From positions 19,400,309 through 19,464,308 of the forward strand of contig OW203766.1 in NCBI GenBank assembly GCA_934045905.1: a stretch of 64,000 nt of DNA. Direction: 5' to 3'. This stretch comes from Leuctra nigra (taxonomy: Eukaryota; Arthropoda; Insecta; Plecoptera; Leuctridae). This document shows positions 44,745-57,605 of the stretch, one piece after another; the first letter of the stretch is position 1, and every line of letters starts with the position of its first letter. A program made the translations under genes and the position numbers. The notes beneath the pieces were generated by a model. It did not search any database. It worked only from the letters and a program-made list of their open reading frames with translations, and was not told the origin of the DNA.

Positions 44745-44835
44745 TATGCAAAATGAAAAAGAGTTCTACCCATAGACAATGTCTATCATCTACCTACATA
44801 GTGTTTATCTGATTACCAACCAAGCAGAATTGCTG

Positions 44836-46590
44836 CTAGTTGCGAGCCTGTGCAAACCCAATGCGGTTCAATCCCATATCAAACTCGGTGTAAAATTGTC
44901 CAATGAACGCAGCACCCAGGGCCCAAAGAGACTCATTCGGTTCTGGTAAGGCAGTGCCAACAAAAGCAGACAAACATATTTTAATACCGCCCAATGACAT
45001 TTGTTGAACATAATCTTTTCCTTTCAGAGTAAATTTTTTCCCAGATATAATGAATGAGATTTCTGGGAGTTTATTGATTGTATTGCATGCCACCTGAAAT
45101 TAAAAATAATCACTTGCATGAACATACACTGTAAACTTTAAATGAGCAATCACATTTATTTACTTCATACACACCTTGCTTCGTCCCACCTTCCATGTAG
45201 CCTTTCCATTGATCAACTTATTGATCTTATCTACTTCAATAGCCGGTCCCAAAATTATAGTTGTGCTCGTGTCCAATATCACCGGACAGCCTTTCGAACA
45301 GAACGAGATCGTCTTGTTCACGCTAACAGGTATTTCAATGCGATCCATCGAAAATTTCCAATACATCTTCTCCGTAACGTTGACATACGTAAAATTGCCA
45401 GAGTAATGTTTTGGGTCGGAACCACCCAGAATCAGGCTCCCGCCACGTTCCGTATTTGGGTCCCTTTAAAAGTGTAACATTTTAATTGTAACGCCTGTAC
45501 TTATTAGGAACACAAAATTTCATAGAGTTTATTATCAAAGAAAATCTTTACCGGTTCATGTAAAATGAGAAAATAGGTTTTTCGGTAAGATTCTGTTTCA
45601 ACATTGAGTAGAAGAATGGAGGAAATCCATCTATTGCCAAGCGGCTATAAGCTAGTCCAAATATCCCATCAACTTTGGTAAATATGTTGGTCCATGGCAT
45701 AGAGGTCAGCTCAGCAAATGTTTGATTGGCTATAGTCGATTGGCCAATCTGATGACAAATTCCATTAGTTACACTTACAGCAAATAATTAATTTAGACTA
45801 AATCTTTACGAAGAAATTAAAACCATAATATTTCTTACATGAACGATGTCCGTGGAAAAAAATCCAGTTAATGTGCCATCTTGACCCATATCTACTTGAA
45901 AAGGTAGTCCATTTTTTACGTATGTAGACGACTTCTTGGAATTGTACTTGTTTCTTAGTTCTAAAGGAATATTAAATCATGTATGTATATAACTACTAAT
46001 CCTAGTAAAAAATATACAAATCGAAATTATCTAAAAACAATCAGGAAAAACTTACTACAAGCAAGATTGAAGAACGAGCATTGAGATGATGGTACCCAAG
46101 AACTGGCCCAAGTAGTATCAAATGCAACTAGAAAAGTCTGTGCTGGGTGACCAATACTTATCTCCCCATAAAACTCAGACTGAAATGCAAATAATTGAAT
46201 GAACAACTAACAACTAATGAACAACTGCAACTAGCTCTTACAAAAAATGCAAAAGTAATTTCATACACACGATATTGTGAATTGTATAATTTGCAGCTCA
46301 CATCAAGGTACTTGAGTAATGCAACAGTATCATTGGTTCGTGGCGCTGGCTTCGGTTTCAGATGTTGCAGCCAGATGAGTTGATCTGGATCCGTATTCAC
46401 CTCCAGCATCGCTTCCATAGGCGACTTCACCCAGCGTAGAGGAATACTTCAGGAACAAAATAGCAGTGTTCTACATGACTTGGTACAAAACAATGTCTAT
46501 GGAAATGATCAAGACTACTTTTAAAATGGTTTACCTTATTAGCTGGCATTGCACTCCCACAGCCAGCAAAAGACATTTAAACCAAAACAT
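44836..46590 (-). CDS. Cathepsin D-like paralogue with altered active site (predicted inactive)
   Basis: This is a member of the A1 aspartic protease family. Exons in transcription order are 46590-46535, 46446-46302, 46179-46056, 45960-45839, 45748-45552, 45463-45175 and 45093-44836 (1,191 nt, 396 residues). All phases and splice sites are intact, so it is not an obvious pseudogene. A signal peptide (MFWFKCLLLAVGVQC) and a propeptide-like region are present. The first catalytic motif is FDTTWASSW instead of FDTGSSNLW, and the second is ILDTSTTIILGP instead of DTG. The flap YGSG is replaced by MGQD, so both catalytic Asp remain but both Gly and the flap Tyr are lost. Several N-glycosylation sequons are present (NQT, NLT, NFT, NVT, NKT). 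The fold appears preserved, suggesting a non-proteolytic role or greatly changed specificity. It is tandem with the intact gene at 33808-43935. Confidence 0.9.
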
Positions 46591-48265
46591 TTCACTAAAT
46601 CAGAGCTGTTGAGAGAGCTATGAATCAGAGATGCCTGACTAGCAACAGATGAGGTGACTCATTAACCAAGCTCCAGAGGGATTCCCCTTTGCCCTTGCCC
46701 CACCCAGGCACTACACAACCAGAACTGCAACACAGCAATAAAAGAACTGCTGTTCCAAACTAGTTCCTCTGCACTGTCCAACCAGCATGACAAAATTACA
46801 AATGGGGTAGAGCATTCTCTTATCTACTGATAAAGCTTATCCACAATTTCCTGTTTTATTGCTTTTCACATGAATGCAATTTATACTACTATTTACTTAT
46901 AGTATAGCACTGATGATCACCTACAGGCTCTGTCAATTAATTCTTGAGGAATTCTGAAGGGATAATTAGGTTCAAAACATGCAAAACACATCCAATTACT
47001 GGAAACTAACTCTTTATTGCCATTATTGGACTAATCGAAAATTTGAACACAGAATGACAGACAGCATATTTGTACATGAAGTAGTAGTAAAGTCAAAGTA
47101 ACCCGAATTACAAAATTATTCAGTGTCGAGATTCCTTAGGGTTTTTGGTTGACTTTGAATACTTTTAATTCTGTTACGGTACAACATGATTGTTTCATTA
47201 CATTGTAGGTACCTAGGGGGTGTTTTACTAATTCTACCACACCTAGACTCAGAGTAACAAGTGTAACAGTTTAGTTTAATATTTTGTAAAATGTGTGATC
47301 CTGCATTCCAAACATTATTTTTCACTCGTGGTTAGAAAACAAAGCATTAAAAATTGTCAGTTACAGTAGTTGTTTGTATAAAAGAAGCAAGTAAAAAAGT
47401 TGCAGTTTTAAGGAACGCAGCATGTTATTTGTTCAACTGCAGTGTTTGAAATTATTATAATTTTGACTTAAAACGTAGTACACATTATGAGATGAAATCT
47501 TATTATGCTAGAGCTATGTATTAATTAGTTACAAGATAAGTTTACACACTAATAATGTTATGTTAGTAACTGCATCATAGGCAAGATCGAATACTACGTT
47601 ACTCCTAAAACACCGAGTTCAATCTAATGTTATATAATTAATAATAGTTACACCTAGTGTCAATCCACCGTGCATTTCTGCCGCTGCTGTCATTCTAACA
47701 AGTAGTCATCCTCGGTTCAAGTTATCTTACAGACAGCTCACAAGAAGCAGGAAATCATAAGAGAATGAAAATTAAAGCCAGATAGCAGTTTCCAATAAAG
47801 ACTCAAAGTCTGCAACTTTGAACTAAATATTAAGTACAAATTTCTATGTCATAAAACAAGATATGAGATGTTTTACAACAAAGACATTCCTCACGTGTTC
47901 CAAGTTTAAAACAAAAATCATCTTCACTTTTCGTTATTTAATCGTCATAAATATTTGCACCCAAGAGAAACCACAAAGGAAATGCAGGAATGTTAAGAAA
48001 ATAATTTAGCATAATGAAGATTGAGAGAAACAAATGTACAGTACAATTAAATGCTGCGTTATCTTAACTTGGGCCAATGACGGAAGAACTGAAGTTGTTA
48101 CCAAGTAGTCGTTGATGAACCGTGGTTTCGTGTGGTGCATTGGTAACGCATCGTCCCCATCGCTTGGTCCCACCTCAGTCAGACACACACACACTCTTGA
48201 CGTAAAACTGATGGACTTATTGAAATGATCAAATAATGTGAAGTTTATAAAGTTTGGTGAGGTGT
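46591..48265. other. Intergenic region between cathepsin D-like and prothymosin-like genes
   Basis: No coding region is supported. It should hold the promoter of the second cathepsin D-like gene (minus strand, just above 46590) and the 3' UTR of the prothymosin-like gene. Around 48128-48150 GTGGTGCATTGGTAACGC looks like a Pol III A box but lacks a good B box. Confidence 0.5.
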
Positions 48266-51200
48266 TTAAGCAACAACTTGGGCGTCTCCGTTTGCGTCCA
48301 CCTCCACTGGTTCGTCGAGCTTGGCCTTCTTCTCCGGGCTGGCTCCTTCCGTCAGCAAGCCGTCGGGGGCGTCGCCTCCGCCAGATTTCCTCTTGGAAGC
48401 GATCACATCAGATTCTGGAAGACAATTAAAATAATTAGAAAACCAATAATCATAGAAACTTCATACATTTCTGCACCTATGTCCGTAAGACTCTGTAAAG
48501 GGTTACAATTTGAAGAACATTGGGAGATAAGCATAAACTGTCAATTGAAACTTTTGTTAATGACACTAGTTACATCATTTATCAAATACATAATGAGTCG
48601 AGTCATGATGTGCACTTTGGCAGACACTATTTTGGCAGAGAGGCAATATTCAGTTTAATGTGGCTTTTAAATCATTTTTAGTATCTAGAACATTTTGCCA
48701 AGATCATGCCATTATAGTAGCGCAATAATATATTAAAATGTATACGTTTGACTACAAAAATGATCGAAACATCAGTACCTCAGGACAGCAGGACAAAACT
48801 TTAATTCCCCACCCACAAGAATTCAGAATGTCATCTTCATGGTTCACAATCTTTTAACACAGACAATTACAATTCTATTTTAAGTTCAGATGACTTCACA
48901 CTGTTTTCACAATTGGTAAATGAATGTCGAGGTATTCTAGAATATCATACACTGGTTTCGTCATACTGTCAGGCCTGGGGGCCAATTCTTGAGATTCACG
49001 TTTTGAAACCGGGTCACGGTTTCACGGTTTCACGGTTTTGAAACCGTGTCACGGTTTCATTGTTTAAAACGTAGAAAAGTTAAAGGCTAACCAATAGTTG
49101 TCAACCGTTTCAAGTTTTATACAATGCAAACGTAAAACTGTTGGAAAACGTGAATCTCGAGAATTGGCCTCCTGAAAAGGGTGACATTTTAGAAACTAGC
49201 TGAGAACAAGACATTTAAAAATTACCAAGTAGAAACCACAAAGTGCAGGAAATCTCATAGTACCTATGTACTAAGTCCTAACAAAATTGTAACCGTCTTA
49301 CCCACCCAATTTAAGGAGAACTTTACAATCAACTGTATTCCTGTGGTGATTTGCACCACAACACAACTCCAGTCAATTCACAAAACAAGTTCACAAGTTA
49401 ATTCCAGAGTTATTCCAACATTAAGAGTGGATTGATTGTTGCAATATGGGGGAATGAGATTGAATCAAAAGCAAATTTTGTTCTGAAAGTGACTTTTTGA
49501 TAAACGAACCCAATAAAAACATTCAGCAAAGAAAAAATATAATAAGACAACTATAAAATTAGCTGCCCACAAAAACCTTGTCTGCATATTTCGCTACCTT
49601 GTGTTGTGACGGAATCATTAGGTAGTTACTATTTTCTCTGGGGCACAAACTCTGCAAAAACTGGCCCAGGGGCAACTTCAAATTATATTTCTAGTAAAAT
49701 TTCTATCTGGAAGGTTTATTTCTTTATAGTAATTAGTGAATGCTGAATACCTAATTGATATTTTAGGTAGCTACTATACTATTACTAAATACTAATGATA
49801 AAACCCCACAGTTTTTCTAATGTTTTTGCTCGTATTGTAATGTAGTACCCATTCAAACCAGGTCTAACTCTAGAAAGTGCCAAGCGGTGAGCAAATCCGC
49901 TAGCAATGAGATTTTGACACAAGCTTGACCTACACCTACACATTGTGATTCTGCTAGCAATTGAAAATAGTTCTAGAATCAGTACCCTGGCTGCTGGCAC
50001 CTCAAAGACTGTTACTTGGCTTTGCTGATGTCAAGTACAGTCGATTACACATCATTAATTATTACCTATCTAATAGTTTTGAGCTAGTTCTATTGCTACA
50101 TGTGTGACTACTCGAGGTATTAGCAGGCTCTCGACTGCATTACAAACTAAGAATAGATGAGAGAGCAGAACTTAATGTCAGAAAATGTTACTGCAAAACT
50201 GTAATAATGTAGCCACTTTTAACTAAGAATAGCTAAAAGCAGAACTTAATGTCAGAAAGTTTTACTGCAAAACTGTAATAATATAGCCACTTGTTGTCAA
50301 TGTCATACAATGTATCTGTTGGCAACTAACACACTATTCAAACAAATCTCTTGGTTCTTTCCCTCTCTCCCTCTGTGTATCTTGGCTGAACATTGATTAT
50401 GATCCTTTAAAATGATAAATTGTCACAGAACAGTACACAAATCCATCAACTTGTTTTTTTTTGCCATGAGACTGTGTTGCATGCATGCAATACCTACTTC
50501 CTAATGTTATGTAACAATAGTCTATGAAAAAAAAACGAGAATAATATAAAACTCTCTCTTTTTAAGTAGTTACCTTTAGCAACTCCATTGGTATCACCAT
50601 TCTTGGCATGGTTATCCCCATTGGCCTTATCTCCATTCTCGGTGGAGGTGCCGTTCTCCTTGACCTCCTCGGAATCTCCCTCGGAATCTTCCTGGACGTC
50701 ACCGGAGTCCTCGTCCACATCCTCCACCTCTTCCACTACCTTGTCGACAACCTCCTTCACAGGGGTGTCCACCACCTCCCTGAAAACAATGCCAGTGAAT
50801 AAATATTCAACAGTAACACTTTCTCTTATGTTTACAGAATACCTACTATTATATTTTTGGCTCTAGATTAATAAAATGACACAAATATTAATGATTACTA
50901 ATTTAATTACTGATCATCAGCAACTTCACAAGGAAATTTAAATTGCAGGTAGGTACTATTTCCCATGATTTACAAGCAATAAAATGCCAGCAATAAACAA
51001 AAACTATTACTTTCCACTTTCATGCATTATAATTTTTGAAAACAGTGAATTAGGTAGATTTCACCACGGATCAAATTTAAATTATGTCATTTGCTCCATG
51101 TCAATCAAAGCGAATTAACAAAATAGTGTCAGTGGTTGAAAAACAAATCAAATTGACACATTGCTTTTGTCGAGTGCATCAGGTTTAATGTTCTTCTAAT

Positions 51201-51882
51201 GGATAATAAGTCGAGTCGGGAGTTCATACACCTCAGAACACGGTGAGAAGCGTGATCCATCGATGCAAAGCAAGCAAGCAAGCAGCGACAGAGCGCCGGC
51301 CGGCTGCCGCTCGTTCGGCCTTCAAACAACACTAGCGGCAAGACTGCTTGCTATCCCTGTTGCACTGTCACTCGTGATTTTCAGTTGAAACTTAGATAGC
51401 CTTTCTGATATTGTGCATGGTGATTTAATTATAAGTTTAGAAAACAGTGCTCGGCGATTTGAGTGGATTCATCGAAACGAAACATGAGAATAATTTTCAC
51501 TAATGAAACGATCCCCGGCGAAATAAAACCACAAGGCATGGCCAATGGCTGCTTTCGAGCGCGGAATACTGGCATGAACAAAATAAGTGCATCACATATT
51601 TAAAATGAATAGTTGACTTTAAAAATCATATTCCAGGGGACACCTAGCACCTAAGAATTCAGAAAAACAACATTTTGTGTACTGATTGAGTAAAATGAAC
51701 CGCGAAAATGGGCAAAAACCAATGCTCCTTCCCGAACATTCTAACTCGCCATCTTGGCAGCGGCACAGTGCGGCTTACCGCCAAAACAAAGGGTCAAAGT
51801 TAAAAATGCACTTTTCGACATTAAAAAAGTAAATTGAAGATCAGAAAAGTACTTACGCAACATCAGAAACGGTATCTGCCAT
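48266..51882 (-). CDS. Small acidic nuclear protein, prothymosin-alpha-like
   Basis: Three exons, 51882-51857, 50779-50574 and 48414-48266, give 381 nt and 126 residues. The sequence starts MADTVSDV. The middle is highly acidic and hydrophilic (EEVEDVDEDSGDVQEDSEGD, then Asn/Gly/Asp-rich repeats such as NGDKANGDN). The C-terminal part has basic clusters ASKRKSG and SPEKKAKLDEP that look like a bipartite nuclear localisation signal. There is no globular domain and there are no cysteines. Composition, size and layout resemble arthropod prothymosin-alpha-like proteins, which bind histones. I assign this by resemblance only; it could be another disordered acidic nuclear protein. The reading frame crosses both introns with matched phase. 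Confidence 0.75.
48979..49169. mobile_element. MITE of ~190 bp
   Basis: The left end GGCCAATTCTTGAGATTCAC and the right end GTGAATCTCGAGAATTGGCC are inverted repeats. CACGGTTTCA motifs repeat internally near the left end. A diverged copy lies at 32842-33131. It lies in the second intron of the prothymosin-like gene. Confidence 0.8.
50145..50295. repeat. Two-copy ~75-bp tandem duplication
   Basis: AACTAAGAATAG...GCAGAACTTAATGTCAG...TACTGCAAAACTGTAATAAT occurs twice in a row with a few differences. It lies in the second intron of the prothymosin-like gene. Confidence 0.85.
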
Positions 51883-54580
51883 AGTTAAAGATGAAATATG
51901 TGGATAATTTCACTTAAAAACAGTATATTTCTTCGTTAAACTGAAGAGCGTCACTAGTACCCGACCGTTGAAAGCGTACACACACGAATGAGAGAGATCC
52001 GTTCTGCGCATGTTCAGTGTGACCTTCAAAGGCGAGTTCCCGCGTTCAACAGAGGGCATCATGGTCTTTTACCGGCAAATTCAACGCTATTGATCGTTCG
52101 AAACTATTTCAAAACTAATATTTCAACACAAACGTATTTAATTTATTTATATTAACAACTCTTGTTTCTTTATAAAGTATTCAAATATGATATAGTGACT
52201 TAAAACTACATTATTATGCATGATTTAACATTTTATCGGGATTTTTATTTTTTATAAGAGTTTCTGAAAATGACAATAGAATCATCTAATCATGTTAATC
52301 CAATCAATTATCGCTAATGATTGAAATCATGAATGTGATCCAAGCCCGTCCGGACAACTTCGTTCGCGTACAAACGTGCTCCACGATGCCGAACTCGCTC
52401 GGCTCGGCGAGTGGAAATTTCCCCCGCGATTTTTCAAGGATTTCCTGTAACGACCTCGCCGATTGGCTGGCGGGTACCTTCACCTCCAATCAGAAGCGTC
52501 GTCTCTCAACCGGCCCGAGATCAATAGTCCACATGTATTTCTCTCTCGCACCCATTGCCGAGGTCGAACATCCTCTTCTGTCTTTGTCGCCCACCAACAT
52601 CGACGATGTCGTGCATCTCTTCTCTCTCTCGCACTCTCTCGTCCAGATCATCGACTCTTCTCCCTCCCACGCCTCCGCATTCTCCTCCCGTTCGGTCCTC
52701 CAGAACTGTACCATTTTACCTTGCTGCTGCGCTACCCTCTACCCCCCTACCCAACGGCAATGCGTATTTTTACCACACCGATTTAGATAGTTCGGCAGAG
52801 ATCGGCGATGCTCGCATTCTGAAACAGCCTCCTTGATCTGGTCAAGGTGCCCGATGAGTCCGACATCTCTCTTCAGTTCACTTGACATTCATACTTGAGG
52901 CTGCAAGGAAGAGTTCTTTTATTAGTTATTTTACTCGAGTCGCCGTAATAACATATTTTCTAACCCTCAGGAGGTGAAGTGTCCATAACCAAACAAGAAT
53001 AGAATTACAGTTTACTAATTGAATTCCTGCATTTAAAAATGTTCTGAACTGAGTTTTGTCAGGGACAAGGTTCGAACTCCTCGCCGAATTTCCTCAACGG
53101 CGACCTTCACCTTCGCGCGGCGGCGTTTTACGACACATGAGAGCCCGGCATACCGCGGATGAATCATCTTCCTTCTTCATTCAATTATAAGCGCTCATCC
53201 CAACAATACACGCACTTGTGCGTTAGCTTACCATGTTGTTTGTGTCCTCCTCGTAAAACACGCATTAATTAACAGGACGAGTGCGTGTCAACCATGCGTA
53301 GGTGCAAGGCATGCGTAACGAGTTGATGACGATGATAAGGGATTGAGATCAATTTCATTGCCAAGTTCAGCGTACGGCGGATAGCAACAGCGAGCATTAA
53401 TGTAAATAAATCATCAATTTGACTGCCCCTTGGCCATGGGTCAAATCAGCATATCAGGAAACCATTATGTCTCTCTTTCTGATAATCTTTTACATTTTTT
53501 TAGTGTGTTCTGCGTGACCGCACTGTTCTGCAATAGGCTGAGGCGAAGGACGAATGATTATAGAGAAATTAAAATTAAAAATAGGAAGGGAGTGGGTGTT
53601 GGGAAGGAGGCGGTAGTGGTCGAGCTAAATGTTCCCTCGTAAAATCATTGTCCTCCAGAGGTGGACTGGCCAGAATGCTGGAATAAGGTCAATTTATACC
53701 ACCCCCGGCCATGTCCGTTAACAATCAATATGATATGGAGATATCCATGAAGATATTATAAGCGTTCTTTATACCCAAGTATTTCGGGAGGGGGGAAGGG
53801 GCAAACATATTACATTTTTGTAAAATATCCTTATAGATATTCTACAGGTGATAAACGGCATCCTCAAATATAGAATGTACACATTTTGAAGTGGGTTACC
53901 TACACTTTCACGATCCTTTTTTCTCTAATTTAATTTGGAAACACATAAAAAAATATCATTGATTATGCTGAACCTTTGTGCCGCTTCCCAACATAAAATG
54001 GTGGCTTTTAATTTAATTACATTTTTTGTTTACTTAATATTCGCCCCCCTCTCTCTCCCTCTGAAAATGAGCCCCAAATTGTAATAAAATGTGCCGCTGT
54101 CTTCGTCCAAACAAAGAACAATGTGTCCTACATCCATTTTCAATACCTTCAGCACACACTCAATAATTGTCCACTTATCTATAGATGTGCTTACTCCGCA
54201 TGGTGTCATGTGTACTCTACAGAGACTGTAAAAACACTCGGGGATAGATAGCATGGTACTGAATAATTACAACACATGCGACATAGGTACGGCATTGTCG
54301 GTTACCTGGGCAACGACCTACCTACTGGGAGTTGCGTCGGGTAGCGTGGTAGCAGATGTTTTTACATTTACATACTGTTACGACACACCTGCCGGCCTGC
54401 CGTCCTTCTTCCTAGCTAGGTGGAAGGGCACCCCTCTGATAGAGATTCGATCAGAAGGTAAAAGCAAATGAGACGAGATTGTAAGTGAAATGGTGTTTGA
54501 AGTGAAACAATCGATATTCAACTGTTGATTCATGACTTGTGAAGTGTGAGCTAAAAAATAAATGTGTGATTTAATTGGTT
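51883..54580. other. Upstream region of the prothymosin-like gene, GC-richer patch
   Basis: 51883-52100 should contain the promoter of the prothymosin-like gene. The stretch 52330-52830 is GC-richer than its surroundings and open for 157 codons on the + strand, but the translation has no recognisable domain and is rich in Ser, Pro and His. I do not call it a gene. The rest is unremarkable AT-rich sequence. Confidence 0.4.
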
Positions 54581-54586
54581 ACGCAT

Positions 54587-55172
54587 GGGCGCCAGCAGGA
54601 TTTTTGCCAGGGGGTTCAGGGTTGGGGAAAACGGGGCGCGAATATTTTTCTGGCAAAGACTTCGTATGGGAGAAAATATTATTTGTATTATTCCAGTTTT
54701 AAATTTTTTGAAGTGAAATAAATGGTTGATCCAACTAGATTATGTTTTCAAATGTCATTCACGATAGTTTAGGGATGAATTTGGGGTCGTGAGAAAACCC
54801 TTTAGTTAGAGTGAAAATTATTCGATTGTTTAATTTGAAATAGAGAATAATATTTACTGTTAATATATCTTTCATTTTACTTTTGTACTGGCTGTCAGAA
54901 CACAGTGACACAGAACACAGAACACAGAACACAGATACAATTTTCTAAATAAGAGTTCAATTTGTAAAAATAAGTAAGTTATTGGAGTTTTTGTTACAGT
55001 CAATTTATGTCCCATTTACGAAGTCTTTGCCAGAAAAATTCTCGCAAACAGGGCAAGGCAAGGGAAACATTCTGTTTTTTTTTGTACACTTTAAATATGT
55101 GTATTTTAATATTTTCTGATAGGATATCAGAAGCATACTGCAGAAGCCTCCCCCCCCCCCACGCCCGGCGCC
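54587..55172. mobile_element. Inverted-repeat element with GGGCGCCA ends
   Basis: The left end GGGCGCCAGCAGGATTTTTG and the right end CCGGCGCCA are inverted. An internal arm TTTTTCTGGCAAAGACTTCG (near 54644) is matched inverted by CGAAGTCTTTGCCAGAAAAA (near 55019). A C tract lies near the right end. Partial relatives of the left end (GGCAGGATTTTTGCTAGGG) occur near 56950, and a weaker one near 56141. Confidence 0.7.
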
Positions 55173-55600
55173 AATATCATTAGCATCAGGATACTATACA
55201 CTATGATCAACTTTATTTGTCAACAAAATTCTCAGAATTTCATGGTTTCCGAACGATCAACGTCCAACAAAAAGTTTGGACAAAAAGTATGGACGTTATT
55301 CATCGACAACACGTGGCACAGAAAGTTATTTAGATAGCAGAATAACCGAAAATCATGAAATAACAGATTCTTTAATATGTATTTACATGTTTACGTAATT
55401 CTCCTAAATGCAGGTACCCACCTACCTAGAAACACTATAGTTCTCTATAGATAGAGTGTATGCACCTATAAGGCCAGAAGAAAAAAGCTTGAAATTATAC
55501 ATAAAATTATTCTGTTTTGCCTTTACTAAAATCACATCTGATTGATGTCGCCCCCCTCTTATTATTCATACACAGTTGGCGATTTACAGGTATGTCCAGT

Positions 55601-55628
55601 GGGGGGGGGGGGGGGGGGGGGGGGGGGG
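55601..55628. repeat. 28-G homopolymer
   Basis: An uninterrupted run of 28 G that can form G-quadruplexes and is very likely length-variable or assembly-sensitive. Confidence 0.9.
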
Positions 55629-55818
55629 ATTTACACTTTTGGACATGCATGGGAAAAGACTCCTCTTGGCTCATCAATGCCACCCTCTCCTATAAAATTA
55701 TGTTAAAATATGTAATTTATGTATGAAAATTGTATAAATATACATATTAAAAAATATCAATTGACACATTTATTGCTTCTTTGGAAATGTCAACATAATT
55801 AGAAAATAACGATTAGCA

Positions 55819-55931
55819 GACATGGTCGACCATGGAGGCAAGAGACTTGGAAGACGATGATTGTGTGGATAGGAAGAGGTAGCATCTGGAATGTGGGAAA
55901 CGGCCGTAGTTGATGTAGAAAACCCATAATA
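55819..55931 (+). mobile_element. 5'-truncated LINE 3' tail with 16-bp target-site duplication
   Basis: AAAATAACGATTAGCA at 55803-55818 is repeated exactly at 55932-55947. The 113-bp insert ends in CCCATAATAA and translates to DDDCVDRKRW-LECGK-like sequence, as in the C-terminal tail of some LINE reverse transcriptase ORFs. This is the hallmark of target-primed reverse transcription. Confidence 0.8.
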
Positions 55932-57384
55932 AAAATAACGATTAGCACATCACTGAAGCGTTTCTCAACAAATAAAGTGTTATGCTGAGGAAATTTAAAT
56001 TTAAAATCAATTTCATCTCTATACTTACAATTACCAACCTGGGAGGGCGCATCAAAATATACAAATACTAGTTACTAATCCGAAAATTAACAAAGGGAAA
56101 AGCATTTCACACACAAAATGTAGCAAACGTGGGTCGGGGGCGCTAGCAGCGGGAAAGTTTTGAATTTCCCAGATTGATTTAGTTTTTTTAGGAGAACTCT
56201 AAATTTTGTCAAGAAATTTACATTAAGAGTACAAAATATTGCATTTCCCATAGTTTTCCTCACATATCGAAATAAATGTGTGCAATTGAAAAGCTTTATT
56301 TATTTGTAATAGTTTCACATTTACAAGATTCCATTGAAGTGCGGATAAGGACACATTGATTGTTGACTCGGCTGGGGAGAGCAAGGCATGTCTCAGGAAT
56401 CTCTGGCATCTCTGGAATCAACAATCAACATAGTTCATACACAATATAGTTAGATGCCAAATTTACATATTTGGTACTCATTATTGTATATATTCTGGGC
56501 TTTCTGCAAAAAGTCAACAACTCAAATTTTGTAAGTCTGAAATAATTGAGTTGCAATTGCAATTGGACGCACTTAGCTCTGGAATAAAAACCACTCAAAT
56601 AGTTGCATGTGCAAAGAAGATATAAATAAAAAAAATGTATAATTGTTGTCGCCAAGGGCTCTTTTGCTTTTTCTTTGGAGTTAGTGCATTTATACCGCGG
56701 ATTAATAATAAGAACTTACAATTGAATTTTCTGGACTTTTTAAAGTGCTTTTGCTATAGACTAGAACCGCAAATTGCGAATTTAATGACCGTGAAATCTT
56801 CGAATATGTTACAAAATGTGAGTTAGTGACATTTTACAGTAATGCTGCGAGTGTGTGAAAACTTAAATTTAATGTTGAATTGTCACTTTTGTTGCCTAAC
56901 GCTGCACTATACCGATTATATTATTTTCACAAAATGCATGGGAGACGGCAGGATTTTTGCTAGGGAGAGGAAATTCAGCGAAAATATTGAAGGTGAAGGA
57001 CTAATGGAAGATGTGGAAAACCGCACAACCATATTTAGATTTTGACACGTCGTTTTGGAACAATTTTGAAACAATTTTCAACATTCGATAAACACTACAA
57101 AACTTTTTATTTTTCTGATACCCAAGGAGAGAACACCCCTCTCTTAACCCCCCCCCCCCCCCTCCCTATTCGCGTCTTAGAGAATGTGAGTTAGTAATGC
57201 TCTGCTAAATTTAAACAGTTGATTATAGACTCGATTGTCATCAACAACCATAATGACATTCCTTTCCTAGATGACCATACAAACTGGTTTTAACTTTTAA
57301 CAGAGCTTTGAAAAACCGGCAAAAACCGGCTACCCAAAAGCATTGAAAACTGGACCTAAAATTTGCAACAAGCCCACGGATGTA

Positions 57385-57595
57385 CACTCAAATCAATAAA
57401 AATCGGTACTCGAAAAGAAAAGGATTGGCTGATTAAGGTTTGATGGCATCATCCAATGAAGGCTGTGATAACGCATCATCTACCTCTAGTAGGCGAGCTC
57501 TTATTTCATTGATAATAACAAGGATTGATTGTCAAGGAATTTTACCAGTAGCCAATCCTTTTCTTTTCGAGTACCAATTTTTATTGGTTTGAGTG
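57385..57595. mobile_element. MITE, copy 2 of the TA-flanked ~210-bp family
   Basis: The terminal inverted repeats are about 47 bp, starting CACTCAAATCAATAAAAAT and ending ATTTTTATTGGTTTGAGTG, each flanked by TA (57383-57384, 57596-57597). The interior is homologous to 9923-10130. It abuts the hAT-like element at 57606. Confidence 0.88.
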
Positions 57596-57605
57596 TACGT
57601 GAAAA

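Noticed and set aside
44836..46590. Calling the second cathepsin D-like gene a pseudogene
   Set aside because: All seven exons have valid splice sites and continuous phase with no internal stop. Only active-site residues are changed.
48128..48180. tRNA-like A box GTGGTGCATTGGTAACGC
   Set aside because: There is no acceptable B box or acceptor stem at tRNA spacing, so it is too weak to call.
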